DNA of 64,000 nt from Massilia sp. W12 (GTDB taxonomy: Bacteria > Pseudomonadota > Gammaproteobacteria > Burkholderiales > Burkholderiaceae_D): NCBI RefSeq assembly GCF_037300705.1, contig NZ_CP147776.1, forward strand, positions 2,232,001 to 2,296,000, in the 5' to 3' direction. Positions 34,890 to 43,629 of the stretch are shown here, piece by piece. Made by a program: the position numbers and the translations under genes. The notes below the pieces were generated by a model. It saw only the letters and a list, made by a program, of their open reading frames with translations. It searched no databases and was not told the origin of the DNA. Position 1 is the first letter of the stretch; each line of letters begins with the position of its first letter.

Positions 34890-35455
34890 TTCATTCTCCC
34901 CTGCTCAGGCGCCTGGCTTGCGCTGCCCAGCAGCTGCCGGCGCAAGGCTTGATCGCGGCTGTTTTCATGCAGCCAAATGGCGAAAAAATGTTGCGCAAAC
35001 ACCGGGTCGGCAATTTCAGCGCGCAAGGCGTTCTGTAAATAAAAGCGGCAGCCGAAACCCGGCACAAACACCCCGGTTAATTGCATGCCCGGGCTGACAT
35101 CGGCAAACGCCTGCTCCATCCAGCTCTGCCAGCGCGCCATATCATAAGCTTGCAAGCTGGCGCCGAAAATGCGGCGCATTTCATCCAGACTGGCTTGCAC
35201 AAAACGCTCTTTGCTGATGTTGCGCTGATAGGTCAATTCCAGCGCAAAAGAACGCGCAGGATCAAACGGCGCGTGCGCCGCATACAGCCTGGCTTCATAA
35301 ATCCGCAAACCAAACCAGCGGAATTCACCGCTGCCTAATAATTTCGCCTGCGGCAATTCATGCCGCCAGGCCAAAGCCGGCGCGCTCATCAAAAAACACA
35401 GCGCCAGACAGAGAAAATACTTAGGCTGGTTTTTCCAGCAGAAAGTGGCAAACAT
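34886..35455 (-). CDS. Periplasmic chalcone-isomerase-like protein
   Basis: A 189-residue exported protein with a signal peptide (PKYFLCLALCFLMSAPALA) and a body typical of bacterial chalcone-isomerase-like domains: LGSGEFRWFGLRIYEARLY, FALELTYQRNISKERFVQASLDEM, PGMQLTGVFVPGFGCRFYL, FFAIWLHE. Such proteins may bind fatty acids rather than isomerise chalcones. Start ATG 35455 behind AGGAG; the gene begins inside the end of the Cfa gene (35 bases of overlap), so the two are coupled. Confidence 0.85.
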   Translation of the reverse strand: MFATFCWKNQPKYFLCLALCFLMSAPALAWRHELPQAKLLGSGEFRWFGLRIYEARLYAAHAPFDPARSFALELTYQRNISKERFVQASLDEMRRIFGASLQAYDMARWQSWMEQAFADVSPGMQLTGVFVPGFGCRFYLQNALRAEIADPVFAQHFFAIWLHENSRDQALRRQLLGSASQAPEQGRMK

Positions 35456-36638
35456 CGGTGCGCTCCTCATCAAATCCGGTTTCGCAATACACCAGATATA
35501 AATCCCAGATTTGTAAAAATGCCTGATCAAAGCCCATACCCAGCACCTGTTCACGCGCAGCATGAAACGACTGGCGCCAGCGGCGCAAGGTTTCGGCATA
35601 ATCCCGGCCAAAAGCAAAACACTCTTTTTGTTGCAGACCGCGCAATTGCGCCTGACGTTTGAATTCTTCCGGGCTGGGCAACATGCCGCCGGGGAAAATG
35701 TATTCCTGAATAAAGTCCGCGCTGGCGCGATAACTGGCAAAGCGCGCGTGCTCAATCGTGATGCTTTGCACCAGCGCGCGCGCGCCGGGCAAGAGGCGTT
35801 GTTTGAGCACATCAAAATACTGCGGCCAATATTTTTCACCGACCGCTTCAAACATTTCGATTGAGACCACCGCCGCATATTGCCCGCGCAAATCACGGTA
35901 ATCGCATAATTCCAATTTCACCAGATCTTGCAAACCGGCGCGTGCAATACGCGCCTGGGCAAAACCGAGTTGCGCTTGTGAAATCGTAATGCCATGCACC
36001 GCAATCCCCTGTTTGCCGGCATATTCGGCAAAACCACCCCAACCGCAACCGATTTCCAACACCTGCATGCCGGCTTTTAATTGCAGCACATCAATGATGC
36101 GCTGATATTTTTGCGCCTGGGCTTGCGCCAGATCGAGCGTATAATCGCCGCCGAATAAAGCGCTGGAATAAGTCCAGCTTTGATCCAGCCACAGGGCATA
36201 AAAGTCATTGCCGATATCATAATGCGCATGAATATTGCGCCGGCTGCCGCGCTTGCTGTTGCTGCGCAATAAGGCTTTGCAGCGATACCACCACTGCGCC
36301 AGCCGGTTGCCGGAAAAGGCTTGCTGTAAAGCCGCCTCATTACGGCTGGCCAAACTCAGCAGGGTTTTCAAATCCGGCGTACTGAGCCAGCCTTTGCTAT
36401 AAGCTTCAGCAAAGCCGATATCGCCGCTGCGTAACAGCGCCTGAATGCCGCGCCAATCATGCACATACAGCCAGGCTTGCGGTTCGCCGGCCTGATGCTG
36501 GCCAAAATGCAAATGCTGGGAATCCGGCGTCACCAGCGATAAGGCGCCGCAGCGGATTTTTTCCAGCATGCGCAAAAAAAGACGGGCGGTGGCAGGCAGC
36601 GCATGCAAAGGCTGCGATTGGGAAAGACTTGCGCTCAC
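35421..36638 (-). CDS. cfa: Cyclopropane-fatty-acyl-phospholipid synthase family methyltransferase
   Basis: A 405-residue Cfa-type enzyme that adds a methylene or methyl group from SAM to a double bond of a membrane phospholipid acyl chain. Features: the N-terminal lipid-binding domain (GDIGFAEAYSKGWLST), HAHYDIGNDFYALWLD, WTYSSALF, SAM-binding VLEIGCGWGGFAEYAG, and SIEMFEAVGEKYWPQYF. The family-specific end (FLQIWDLYLVYCETGFDEERTDV) is intact. It overlaps the DUF1365 stop by ATGA (36635-36638). In clusters of this kind the product may be a methylated or furan fatty-acid precursor instead of a cyclopropane. Confidence 0.92.
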   Translation of the reverse strand: MSASLSQSQPLHALPATARLFLRMLEKIRCGALSLVTPDSQHLHFGQHQAGEPQAWLYVHDWRGIQALLRSGDIGFAEAYSKGWLSTPDLKTLLSLASRNEAALQQAFSGNRLAQWWYRCKALLRSNSKRGSRRNIHAHYDIGNDFYALWLDQSWTYSSALFGGDYTLDLAQAQAQKYQRIIDVLQLKAGMQVLEIGCGWGGFAEYAGKQGIAVHGITISQAQLGFAQARIARAGLQDLVKLELCDYRDLRGQYAAVVSIEMFEAVGEKYWPQYFDVLKQRLLPGARALVQSITIEHARFASYRASADFIQEYIFPGGMLPSPEEFKRQAQLRGLQQKECFAFGRDYAETLRRWRQSFHAAREQVLGMGFDQAFLQIWDLYLVYCETGFDEERTDVCHFLLEKPA

Positions 36639-37429
36639 TTGATATTCTCCTCGACAGTGATCCAGGAATCAGCCTTGGGCTGATGGGAAAAGAAAGGGGT
36701 ACGCTTACGCCACAACAGCAGCGCTTGCCAATGAATTTGGACGACGACCGCCAGCGCTTGCCAGGGTTGCGCCAACAGCGCGCGCGCCAGATTGCGCCAA
36801 TTCAGCGCTTGTTTGCGCGCGCACAGGGTGGCGTGCAACAGCGCCGGCAAATCGCTGCGCGCAGGTTGATCGTGATAATGAATATTCACAGCGGCATGGC
36901 TTTGGGTTTCGACAAAACGGAAGCGATAGGCGCCGCGAATTTCACAAAACGGCGAGACATGCATTTTTTTCTCACAAACCGGCATTTGTTCATGCGTCAT
37001 GGCGCCGCCAGCTTGGTGCATCAAATAAAAATGGTGTTCGCCAAAAGTGTTATTCACTTCCGCCAATACCGCCAGCAGCGCGCCATCGGCGCCATGGCAA
37101 TACCAGAAACTGACCGGATTAAAAGCAAAACCGAAAATGCGCGGAAAAGTTTGCAGCCAGATATCGCCATCCGCTGCTATGCCGTGGCTGCGCAACAGCT
37201 GTTCAATCCAGGGCAGCAGCGGCGAACCATCGCGCGCGCCATAATCTTTTTGCCGCAAGGAAATAATGCGCGCCTTATCAATACCGAATAAGGCATTTTG
37301 GCAAGCATCCAATTTGCGTAAATTCACACGCAGACAAAATACCCGGTAAGCAAAACGGTGCACAGCCGGGCGCCGTCTTTCATGCATCACGCGCGCAGAT
37401 AAAAGATAGGCTGCAGGCTGTTCCATCAC
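36635..37429 (-). CDS. DUF1365 family protein
   Basis: A 264-residue protein with the DUF1365 signature: MHERRRPAVHRFAYRVFCLRV at residue 15, TFPRIFGFAFNPVSFWYCHG, EVNNTFGEHHFYLM and CEKKMHVSPFCEIRGAYRF. Conserved His residues could bind a metal or acyl group. The family is almost always coupled to an FAD-dependent amine-oxidase-like gene and a Cfa-like gene, as here, and is thought to act on membrane acyl chains; the chemistry is not established. Overlaps of four bases join it to both neighbours. Confidence 0.92.
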   Translation of the reverse strand: MMEQPAAYLLSARVMHERRRPAVHRFAYRVFCLRVNLRKLDACQNALFGIDKARIISLRQKDYGARDGSPLLPWIEQLLRSHGIAADGDIWLQTFPRIFGFAFNPVSFWYCHGADGALLAVLAEVNNTFGEHHFYLMHQAGGAMTHEQMPVCEKKMHVSPFCEIRGAYRFRFVETQSHAAVNIHYHDQPARSDLPALLHATLCARKQALNWRNLARALLAQPWQALAVVVQIHWQALLLWRKRTPFFSHQPKADSWITVEENIK

Positions 37430-38718
37430 AGCCTCCGCAAACTGGCCCAGGCGGGCAGGGCAGTGAAATCTGCCGCTGCGCGCAAACCTGATTGCAAACC
37501 ATCTTCATGAAAACCATAACCCTGCCAGGCTCCGGCGAACCAGATCCGGTTTTTACCCTGAATCTGGGTCAAATCCTGTTGCGCATTCAGCGCGGCTTGA
37601 TCAAATACCGGGTGCGCATAATGAAATTGCGCCAAAATCTTATCCGGCGCGACTTCGCGCTCAGGATTCAAACTCACTAAAACCGGGGTTTGCAGCGGCA
37701 GATTTTGCAAGCGGTTAAGCCAATACGTCACACACACTGCGCGCGCGCTGTTTTGCTTGCGGCTGGCCAGATAATTCCAGGCTGACCAGACTTTGCGGCG
37801 CTTGGGCATCAGATTGGCGTCGGTGTGCAATACCGCAAGATTATCCTGATAGCGCTGGCGGCTTAAAATCTGCCGCTCTTGCGCGCTGCAATCTTGTAAT
37901 AAAGCCAGACTGTCCGGCGCGTGCGTGGCTAAAATCACCGCATCAAATAATTCATCCTGCCCCTTGCTGCGCACCACGGCTTGCGCGCCGCGCCGGCTGA
38001 TTGCCTGCACCGGCGTATTCAGGCGCACATCAGATAATTGCGCCAGTATTTTTTTCACATATTCGCGCCCGCCGCCTTGCACCGTGCGCCATTGCGGCCG
38101 GTCATTGATTTGCAGCAGCGCATGATTCATGCAAAAGCGCAAAAACGTGCTGGCCGGGAATTGCAAAATATCCTGCGCCGAAGAAGACCAGATCGCCGCC
38201 GCCATCGGAATCAAATAATCATCCGCAAAGGCGGCCCCATATCCGCCTTGCTGCAATAACTGAGCCAGCGTGATTTGTGATTGCTGGCTCAGGGCCAGAT
38301 TGCCGGCGGCGCAGCGGTTAAAGCGCAAGATATCGGACAACATGCCCCAAAAACGCGGCGAAATCAGATTTTTGCGCTGCGCAAAAACGCTATCCAGATT
38401 ACTCCCGGCCCATTCCAGCGCGCCATCTTCAAGCGAAACGCCAAACGACATTTCACTGGCGAAGCTGGCCACCCCCAATTCGGCAAACAAACCCAGCAGA
38501 TTCGGATAAGTGCGGTCATTGAAGACCAGAAAGCCGGTATCCACCGCCACTTGCCGGCCCTCCAGCTGCACATCCACAGTATTGGTGTGGCCGCCGGCAT
38601 AGGCGGCGGCTTCAAATAAGCTCACATCATGCGCTTGGCGCAGCGCCCAGGCCGCCGCCAGACCGGAAATACCGGCGCCCACCACCGCCACTTTTTGTCT
38701 GTTTGGATAAGTTTGCAT
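37426..38718 (-). CDS. FAD-dependent amine-oxidase-like protein of the lipid operon
   Basis: A 430-residue NAD(P)/FAD-binding protein. The dinucleotide motif VAVVGAGISGLAAAWAL is at residues 10-26 and the FAD ribose Glu is in VSLFEAAAYAGGHTNTV. The C-terminal FAD motif is RIWFAGAWQGYGFHEDGLQSG. It belongs to the amine-oxidase/desaturase-like group that accompanies DUF1365 and Cfa. Start ATG 38718; TGAAGA lies upstream, and an in-frame TTG at 38739 is less likely. It is the first gene of the seven-gene operon, 133 bases from the divergent TetR gene. Confidence 0.9.
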   Translation of the reverse strand: MQTYPNRQKVAVVGAGISGLAAAWALRQAHDVSLFEAAAYAGGHTNTVDVQLEGRQVAVDTGFLVFNDRTYPNLLGLFAELGVASFASEMSFGVSLEDGALEWAGSNLDSVFAQRKNLISPRFWGMLSDILRFNRCAAGNLALSQQSQITLAQLLQQGGYGAAFADDYLIPMAAAIWSSSAQDILQFPASTFLRFCMNHALLQINDRPQWRTVQGGGREYVKKILAQLSDVRLNTPVQAISRRGAQAVVRSKGQDELFDAVILATHAPDSLALLQDCSAQERQILSRQRYQDNLAVLHTDANLMPKRRKVWSAWNYLASRKQNSARAVCVTYWLNRLQNLPLQTPVLVSLNPEREVAPDKILAQFHYAHPVFDQAALNAQQDLTQIQGKNRIWFAGAWQGYGFHEDGLQSGLRAAADFTALPAWASLRRL

Positions 38719-38794
38719 AGCTGTTTTTTCTTCAGGCAAAGCGCTGCCGCTGCCAAGGCCGGGATGATCTTGGATTGCTGCATCGCTACGATGC

Positions 38795-38811
38795 TGGTAA
38801 TATTAATACCA
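38795..38811. promoter_or_regulatory. Candidate TetR operator palindrome
   Basis: TGGTA, seven AT-only bases, TACCA, in the divergent region between the lipid operon and the tetR gene. A second dyad, CTACT-GATG-AGTAG, lies at 38826-38839 next to the tetR start. Either could be the repressor site. Confidence 0.5.
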
Positions 38812-38851
38812 TTCTGGAAAAAACGCTACTGATGAGTAGGAAAATCTACCG

Positions 38852-39478
38852 ATGAGTATTTTTGGCAAATTAAGCTTCAAAGATCATGCATTCAAACTGC
38901 GTGAAGACGCCATATTGGACGCCGCCACCCAGGTGCTGGCGGCCAAGGGCTTTGATCTGATGACAATGGACGACGTGGCCGGGCAGATCGGCATCTCCAA
39001 ACCCAGTTTGTACAAGCATTTCAAGTCGAAAGACGAGCTGGTGGGGGCTTGCATGATCCGCCTGCTGGATGGCGCGCTGGATCATTTGGCCGGCCATGCG
39101 CCCGAATGGACGCCATTGCAACGCCTGGCGGCTTTGCTGGAATGGGCCTTGCGCGTGCGTCTGGATGGCGGCTTGCCCTTCCTGCCGTCCACCAGCAATG
39201 CCGTGCGCGACATGCTGATGAAAAATCTGGGCTATATCACCAAAGTGATGAAACTCAATAAGATGCTGGAAAAAATGGTGCAGCAAGCCCAGCAGCAAGG
39301 CCAGCTGGATGCGAGCCTGCCCAGCGATGTGATTTTATTTTCGTATTACGCGCGCAGCTGCGATCCGGCGGTGGAATATCTCTTGCGCTTTGCCAAGATG
39401 GAAAAAGAAGAGATTATCCGCCACATGCTGCGGGTCTGTTTTGGCGGCATGCTGCCGCCCGGTCAGCGCTGGGAGTAG
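38852..39478 (+). CDS. TetR/AcrR family transcriptional regulator
   Basis: A 208-residue TetR-type regulator. The DNA-binding domain is clear: ILDAATQVLAAKGFDLMTMDDVAGQIGISKPSLYKHFKSKDELV (residues 21-65, given here by its ends and HTH core). The ligand domain is helical, with a C-terminal segment ending GGMLPPGQRWE. It is divergent from the FAD oxidase - DUF1365 - cfa operon and the palindromes between them suggest it represses that operon and itself. The ligand may be a fatty acid or oxidised lipid; this is inference. Confidence 0.9.
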   Translation: MSIFGKLSFKDHAFKLREDAILDAATQVLAAKGFDLMTMDDVAGQIGISKPSLYKHFKSKDELVGACMIRLLDGALDHLAGHAPEWTPLQRLAALLEWALRVRLDGGLPFLPSTSNAVRDMLMKNLGYITKVMKLNKMLEKMVQQAQQQGQLDASLPSDVILFSYYARSCDPAVEYLLRFAKMEKEEIIRHMLRVCFGGMLPPGQRWE

Positions 39479-39573
39479 GCAAGCCGCACGTCCTGTGCCA
39501 GAATGGGCCATCTGTCCCGCACACGGCGCAAGCCGCAGCGGGTTTTTATCATCAAGCCCTATGGAGAGAGCAG

Positions 39574-40074
39574 ATGACGACAGCACATGTGCAAGGCAGT
39601 TGGAAAATGGTGGAAGCCTGGGACGCCGGCGACGATCCGGCGGATGAGGCGCAGCGCACTTACCCCTGGGGCAAACCGCCGCTGGGATATTGGGTGTTTG
39701 ACCCGGCGGGCAATTTCAGTCTGCTGATTTACCCCAATCCTGCGCTGGCGATTCCAAAAGATCCGTTCTCAGGCGACCCGCAGCCGGCTTGGCTCAGTCC
39801 CGCCGCGCCCTGGCAGCCGCCGATGGACTTGTTATTGCAGAGTTTTTCCACCCCCAATCCCTTCGCTTATTTCGGCACATACGAGGTGCAAGCCGGCGAC
39901 CATGCGAACAGCGGCACGCTCTTGCTCACCGTGCAGGCCGATGTGATGCGGGCCTACACCGGCACCGTGCAAAGCCGCTCTTTTACGCTGGACGCGCAAG
40001 GATATTTGAATGTCGGCGATGGCGTGACGTATTTGCGCAAATTGGAAAGAGTGGCGCAGTTTACCTGTGCCTGA
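39574..40074 (+). CDS. Lipocalin-like domain protein
   Basis: A 166-residue cytoplasmic protein without signal peptide. It opens VQGSWKMVEAWDA, has GYWVFDPAGNFSLLIYP in the first third and AYFGTYEVQAGDH later, followed by an eight-strand-like pattern ending LDAQGYLNVGDGVTYLRKLERV. This matches the lipocalin-like PF13924 type seen in many proteobacteria. Start ATG 39574 behind GGAGAGAG. No partner genes are evident; function unknown. Confidence 0.78.
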   Translation: MTTAHVQGSWKMVEAWDAGDDPADEAQRTYPWGKPPLGYWVFDPAGNFSLLIYPNPALAIPKDPFSGDPQPAWLSPAAPWQPPMDLLLQSFSTPNPFAYFGTYEVQAGDHANSGTLLLTVQADVMRAYTGTVQSRSFTLDAQGYLNVGDGVTYLRKLERVAQFTCA

Positions 40075-40311
40075 GGTGTTGACGCAGCGTGCTTGTGCAA
40101 GTGCAAACTTGTGCATGCGCATGCTGCGGCTTTTGCTTCTGGCCCAGCCAAAACACAGCGCCCCCTTGGCGCTGAAACAACAGGCCAAGCTGCCCAACAC
40201 AAGGATTTTCCTTTTCCAGACTCTGCAGAGGGGATGCCAAAAAACGATGGGCAGTGCATGGCCGCCTCAAAGCGATCACTGCTGCACAATGTATCATTGA
40301 ACGAAAGCGCT

Positions 40312-40989
40312 ATGGACTATAAAGAACTGCTGCAATCTTGTCAGAGCATACGTGCGATTTCCGCCCTGCATGAATGTGCGCTCAATCTGCCTGATGATGG
40401 CTGGCGTGTGTTGCGCTATCTGCAGCAAGAAGTGGCGCAGATGCAAATGGCAATCTTGCCGGCCATGCGGATTGATGGCGACTTGCTGCTCACCAAGCAT
40501 GAAAAAAATTCCAGCCACTGGTATGAAGCACGCAATCTGGCATGTCTTTTTATCGATGGGGATTTAACGGTTACGGGTGATTTGCTGGATTGTGATTACC
40601 ATGGATTGCCCATCCTGCTTGTGCGCGGCAATATGACGATGCGGAATTGGTTGCGTGGCGGCATGTCAACATTTGTACATGGCCATGTCAGCGCACAGGG
40701 TTATATCATCGGGCATTATAACGACTCCGCTTTGTTCGTTGGCGGGGCCTTGCATGCGCAAGGCTATATGCCACGCGCGCGGCCTTATCCAGACATGCAG
40801 GATGTCATACCGCACCAAATCCAGGGAGGCGTATTTGCACGGCAGTTTGATATTGAAGGCGCTGAAAATGAGGATTATCTGGCCGCATTTGCGCCAGAAG
40901 TATTAGGCGGAGAAGATGGCTATATCTGGCTTGAGGAGGATCTGGTAATCGAGCGCCAATTGGCTGGCTTACCGGTGTGGCGCACATAA
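40312..40989 (+). CDS. Beta-helix-like protein of unknown function
   Basis: A 225-residue protein, family not recognised. After a helical N-terminus (residues 1-45) come short repeated strand-turn units (LFIDGDLTVTGDLLDCD, ILLVRGNMTMRNWL, TFVHGHVSAQGYIIG, ALFVGGALHAQGYM) spaced about 20 residues, as in polymer-forming-cytoskeletal or left-handed beta-helix proteins. The acidic C-terminus has no motif. I start at ATG 40312 (GAACGAAAG upstream); the frame stays open to 40093, but that stretch lacks coding character. Codon use is more AT-rich than in the neighbours, suggesting possible acquisition. Immunity-type or scaffold roles are guesses. Confidence 0.6.
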   Translation: MDYKELLQSCQSIRAISALHECALNLPDDGWRVLRYLQQEVAQMQMAILPAMRIDGDLLLTKHEKNSSHWYEARNLACLFIDGDLTVTGDLLDCDYHGLPILLVRGNMTMRNWLRGGMSTFVHGHVSAQGYIIGHYNDSALFVGGALHAQGYMPRARPYPDMQDVIPHQIQGGVFARQFDIEGAENEDYLAAFAPEVLGGEDGYIWLEEDLVIERQLAGLPVWRT

Positions 40990-41086
40990 AAGCATGATTT
41001 CCAAAGCATAACGCGCTTGTGCTGACGCTGTTGTCGCACCATGCAACGCAGCTTCGGCGCAGACTGGGCTGCGCCGAAGCTGTCGA

Positions 41087-41290
41087 TTAATATTTAATGC
41101 AAGAAATAAAATAATACCCGCCAAAGCCCTGGCGCAAGCCATTGAATTGCGAACCCGGCCAGACTTGATTGCAATACTCCGGCCCGACTTCTGCACCGCC
41201 CCAGATTTGGTAATAGCGGGTTTCAGCAGCGAATGCGGGCATGGCGCTGCCGGCGAGCAGCAAGCATGCTGCGGCGAACAATTTTTTCAT
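41087..41290 (-). CDS. Small secreted protein
   Basis: A 67-residue protein with a clear signal peptide (KKLFAAACLLLAGSAMPAFA) and a mature part of about 46 residues rich in Gly, Tyr and Gln with two cysteines (YCNQVW and FISCIKY) that may form a disulfide. Start ATG 41290 behind AGGAG. No family recognised. The 220 bases upstream (41291-41514) show no gene. Confidence 0.7.
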   Translation of the reverse strand: MKKLFAAACLLLAGSAMPAFAAETRYYQIWGGAEVGPEYCNQVWPGSQFNGLRQGFGGYYFISCIKY

Positions 41291-41514
41291 TCTTATTTCT
41301 CCTGTGATGGTATGAAGTCTGCTGCGGCAAAACTTGTCGCATGCAGTCCAGGTGTTGGTGACAGACCTGGCGCATGGATTGTATTGGCATTAAATTGGTA
41401 TTGCAACTGGTATGCAATGTCCAGGCCGTGGGAGTTGGCGCGCTGCAGTGGGCGCAGCGCCTGTGCCAGGGCAAGCGGTATGGCGCCGCCCGGGAGGGGG
41501 GCGGCGCGGCGGGA

Positions 41515-41940
41515 TTATTTACTCACAATGTCTTTATGCATCGGCGCCAATTTGGCCAGCAATTTGTTTTGCGCCGAGGCCGGCACGCCGGCTTGCATCA
41601 TGGCGGTTTGCAAATCTTCCGCCAGGGCATTGAATTGCAATTCATCAATGCCCATGCCCTTGTGCACCTTTTTCATATCATCGCCGCCATATTGGCAGGG
41701 GCCGCCGGCCAGCTGACAGATCTGGGTGTTTAACTGACGTGCGAGCAAATCAAAATTGGTTTCTTTGAACTGGTGTTTGATGCGCTCATCGTTTTGCACC
41801 AGTTGCACAAAAATATCCAGAAAACGCGCGATGCCTTCGCGCTCGCCTAAAGCGCGGTACAAGCTGTCATCGGCGTGCGCCGGCAGCAGGCTGCACAGGC
41901 TCAACAGCAGGGCGGCGAAAAATGTCTGGCAGGTTCTCAT
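41515..41940 (-). CDS. Exported group 1 truncated hemoglobin
   Basis: A 141-residue protein: a signal peptide (residues 1-23, ending PAHA) followed by a group 1 truncated globin of about 118 residues. The family start SLYRALGEREGIARFLDIFV and the proximal-haem segment DDMKKVHKGMGI with His93 are both present. The B-helix Tyr often seen in trHb1 is not obvious, so ligand chemistry may differ. Cysteines at 75 and 82 flank a QLAGGP loop and could form a disulfide in the periplasm. It lies 11 bases after the DUF3034 gene, so the two are co-transcribed with the cupredoxin-like gene. Confidence 0.85.
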   Translation of the reverse strand: MRTCQTFFAALLLSLCSLLPAHADDSLYRALGEREGIARFLDIFVQLVQNDERIKHQFKETNFDLLARQLNTQICQLAGGPCQYGGDDMKKVHKGMGIDELQFNALAEDLQTAMMQAGVPASAQNKLLAKLAPMHKDIVSK

Positions 41941-41951
41941 GATGGCGCCTC

Positions 41952-42830
41952 TTAAAATCCGCCTTGCAGCGAGAGATACCAGCCGCGCTGGCGTTTCGGG
42001 TTGAGGATGGTGATATCGCCCAAATTCACCCAGGCCAGGGTGGCGGAGAAATGTTTGTTCGGGAACCAGGCCAGGAACAGATCGTAGTAGTCTTTTTCCT
42101 TGTCCAGCGACAGATTGGCCGGTTTCATCCGGTATTCCACCCCGGCCACCCAATGCCGGTTGATCAGCCAGGCGGCTGAACCTTCGAGTTTGAGCCGATA
42201 ATCATCATTTTTATCGCCGCCAAAACCCAACAAGCCCATTTGATTGGCGCGCGTGGCGCGCAGCGTGCCGTTTAACAGCAGGCTGTGTTGTAACAGCAGT
42301 TTGGTGGCGGATAAATACACATCCACGCCGCTGTCATCCTTGGCCCCCAATTGCTTGACATTGACCACGCCCAAGGCGCCTAAGCCGCCCACGCTGCCAT
42401 TGCGCTTGTATTGCAAACCAAGCGCCAATTGCGGCATCGCACTGTCTTGCGCATACACGGCGTCACCCGCGAAACGCCATTTCAACCCCACAATATCCTG
42501 CTGCAAACGCAGCTTATCGAGCGGCGCCACGCTGCCATAAAATTCCTGTCGCGCCAGGGAAATCTCAAAACGGTCGGCAATGCCGACTGCCGCGCCATAG
42601 GTGTTGAGGGCATAGTCTTGCGTTTGCACGCGGGTGGCGTGCAAATTGCCGCCATAGCTGTCGCGTGTGCCGTAGCCGGTGATCAAGGCCCAGGGCGTCA
42701 ATCCGCCGCCGCCAGCCCCTTCGACTTGCGAGACGCCGCCGGTGGCTAATAACTTGCCTTGATCAGGGGCTGCGTGCGACAAGCCGCACAAGCCTAAGAA
42801 GAGACTGCAACACAGAGCCGGGATGCGCAT
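41952..42830 (-). CDS. DUF3034 family outer-membrane-type protein
   Basis: A 292-residue exported protein with a signal peptide (ALCCSLFLGLCGLSHA) and a start GKLLATGGVSQVEGAGGGGLTPWA that is typical of DUF3034. The rest alternates in beta strands (RFEISLARQEFYG, LALGLQYKRNG, YYDLFLAWFPNKHFSATLAWVNLG) and ends in an aromatic residue (LQGGF), as outer-membrane barrels do. It sits between a cupredoxin-like gene and the exported globin gene with gaps of about ten bases. Function unknown. Confidence 0.85.
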   Translation of the reverse strand: MRIPALCCSLFLGLCGLSHAAPDQGKLLATGGVSQVEGAGGGGLTPWALITGYGTRDSYGGNLHATRVQTQDYALNTYGAAVGIADRFEISLARQEFYGSVAPLDKLRLQQDIVGLKWRFAGDAVYAQDSAMPQLALGLQYKRNGSVGGLGALGVVNVKQLGAKDDSGVDVYLSATKLLLQHSLLLNGTLRATRANQMGLLGFGGDKNDDYRLKLEGSAAWLINRHWVAGVEYRMKPANLSLDKEKDYYDLFLAWFPNKHFSATLAWVNLGDITILNPKRQRGWYLSLQGGF

Positions 42831-42839
42831 GCCGCCTCC

Positions 42840-43505
42840 TCAATAGTCATTGCGTTTGCGGGAAAACACCGGTTTTGGCGCCGGCGCCGGGATGAAATTG
42901 AGCTGGAATTTGACCGCCGCCGGATCATTCGCCGCCACTTGCAGGCTTTGCATCGGCGGCTCGCCTATCATTTTGGGCGCCCAGGCGCGGATATCGTATT
43001 TGCCCGGCGGCAGATTGTTGATGACCACATTTCCGCTCTTATCGGTTTTACCAAACCAGGGCGTGTCCAGCACCAGCACAAAGCCGCGCATCCAGTCGTG
43101 GAAATGACAGACCAGGGCGACATCGCCGCTTTTTTCAAACAGCACCGGCGCGCTGTCATCTTTTTTGCCGGCGATGCGCAATTCAAAGCTTTTGGCGGGT
43201 GAAAAGGATTTGATGTGGTGTTCGTGCGGATCGCGGTTGGCAAAACGCACTGCGCCGCCTGTGCGCAACACGCTGACATAGGGGTTGAAGGTGTAATACT
43301 CTTGCGTGACCACTAATGGCGCGCCTTCGACCGGTTTGGGCAGCGGCGCATTATCCGCTGGCATGGCGTAGATCACCGCATCCATCACGGGATTGCCGGT
43401 TTTATCCAACACCGTTCCCAACATGGTCGCGCTGTGCGCCGCCGGCCCGATGCAGGCGAGGGCGGCAAGACTGAATAATTGCGGCAGGGAAATTCGGGTG
43501 TGCAT
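42840..43505 (-). CDS. Periplasmic cupredoxin-like protein (methylamine-utilisation MauL-like)
   Basis: A 221-residue exported protein with a signal peptide (residues 1-25). The N-terminal part (GTVLDKTGNPVMDAVIYAMP) and the C-terminal VINNLPPGKYDIRAWAPK resemble carboxypeptidase regulatory-like folds; in between is a cupredoxin-type site: HEHHIKSFSP (His96/97), then Cys133, His136 and Met139 in VCHFHDWMRGF. A Cys-His-Met-His set is what a type 1 copper centre needs. The length and pattern match proteins annotated as methylamine utilisation proteins. Start ATG 43505. It heads the globin/DUF3034 group, suggesting a redox or gas-binding role at the cell surface. Confidence 0.8.
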   Translation of the reverse strand: MHTRISLPQLFSLAALACIGPAAHSATMLGTVLDKTGNPVMDAVIYAMPADNAPLPKPVEGAPLVVTQEYYTFNPYVSVLRTGGAVRFANRDPHEHHIKSFSPAKSFELRIAGKKDDSAPVLFEKSGDVALVCHFHDWMRGFVLVLDTPWFGKTDKSGNVVINNLPPGKYDIRAWAPKMIGEPPMQSLQVAANDPAAVKFQLNFIPAPAPKPVFSRKRNDY

Positions 43506-43629
43506 GCTGTCTCCACAAGTCTTGAACATATCCAGCGCACTTTAGCACCGGCTTTGCAGGCGCAGACGGATAACAGCGCTTTTTTTGTGGCGCATGCATA
43601 TTGGGGGCAAATTTGTTGCTATTTTGCAT

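Noticed and set aside
40093-40311. N-terminal extension of the beta-strand-repeat gene
   Set aside because: The frame stays open, but the sequence is low in coding character and the ATG at 40312 gives a normal protein start.
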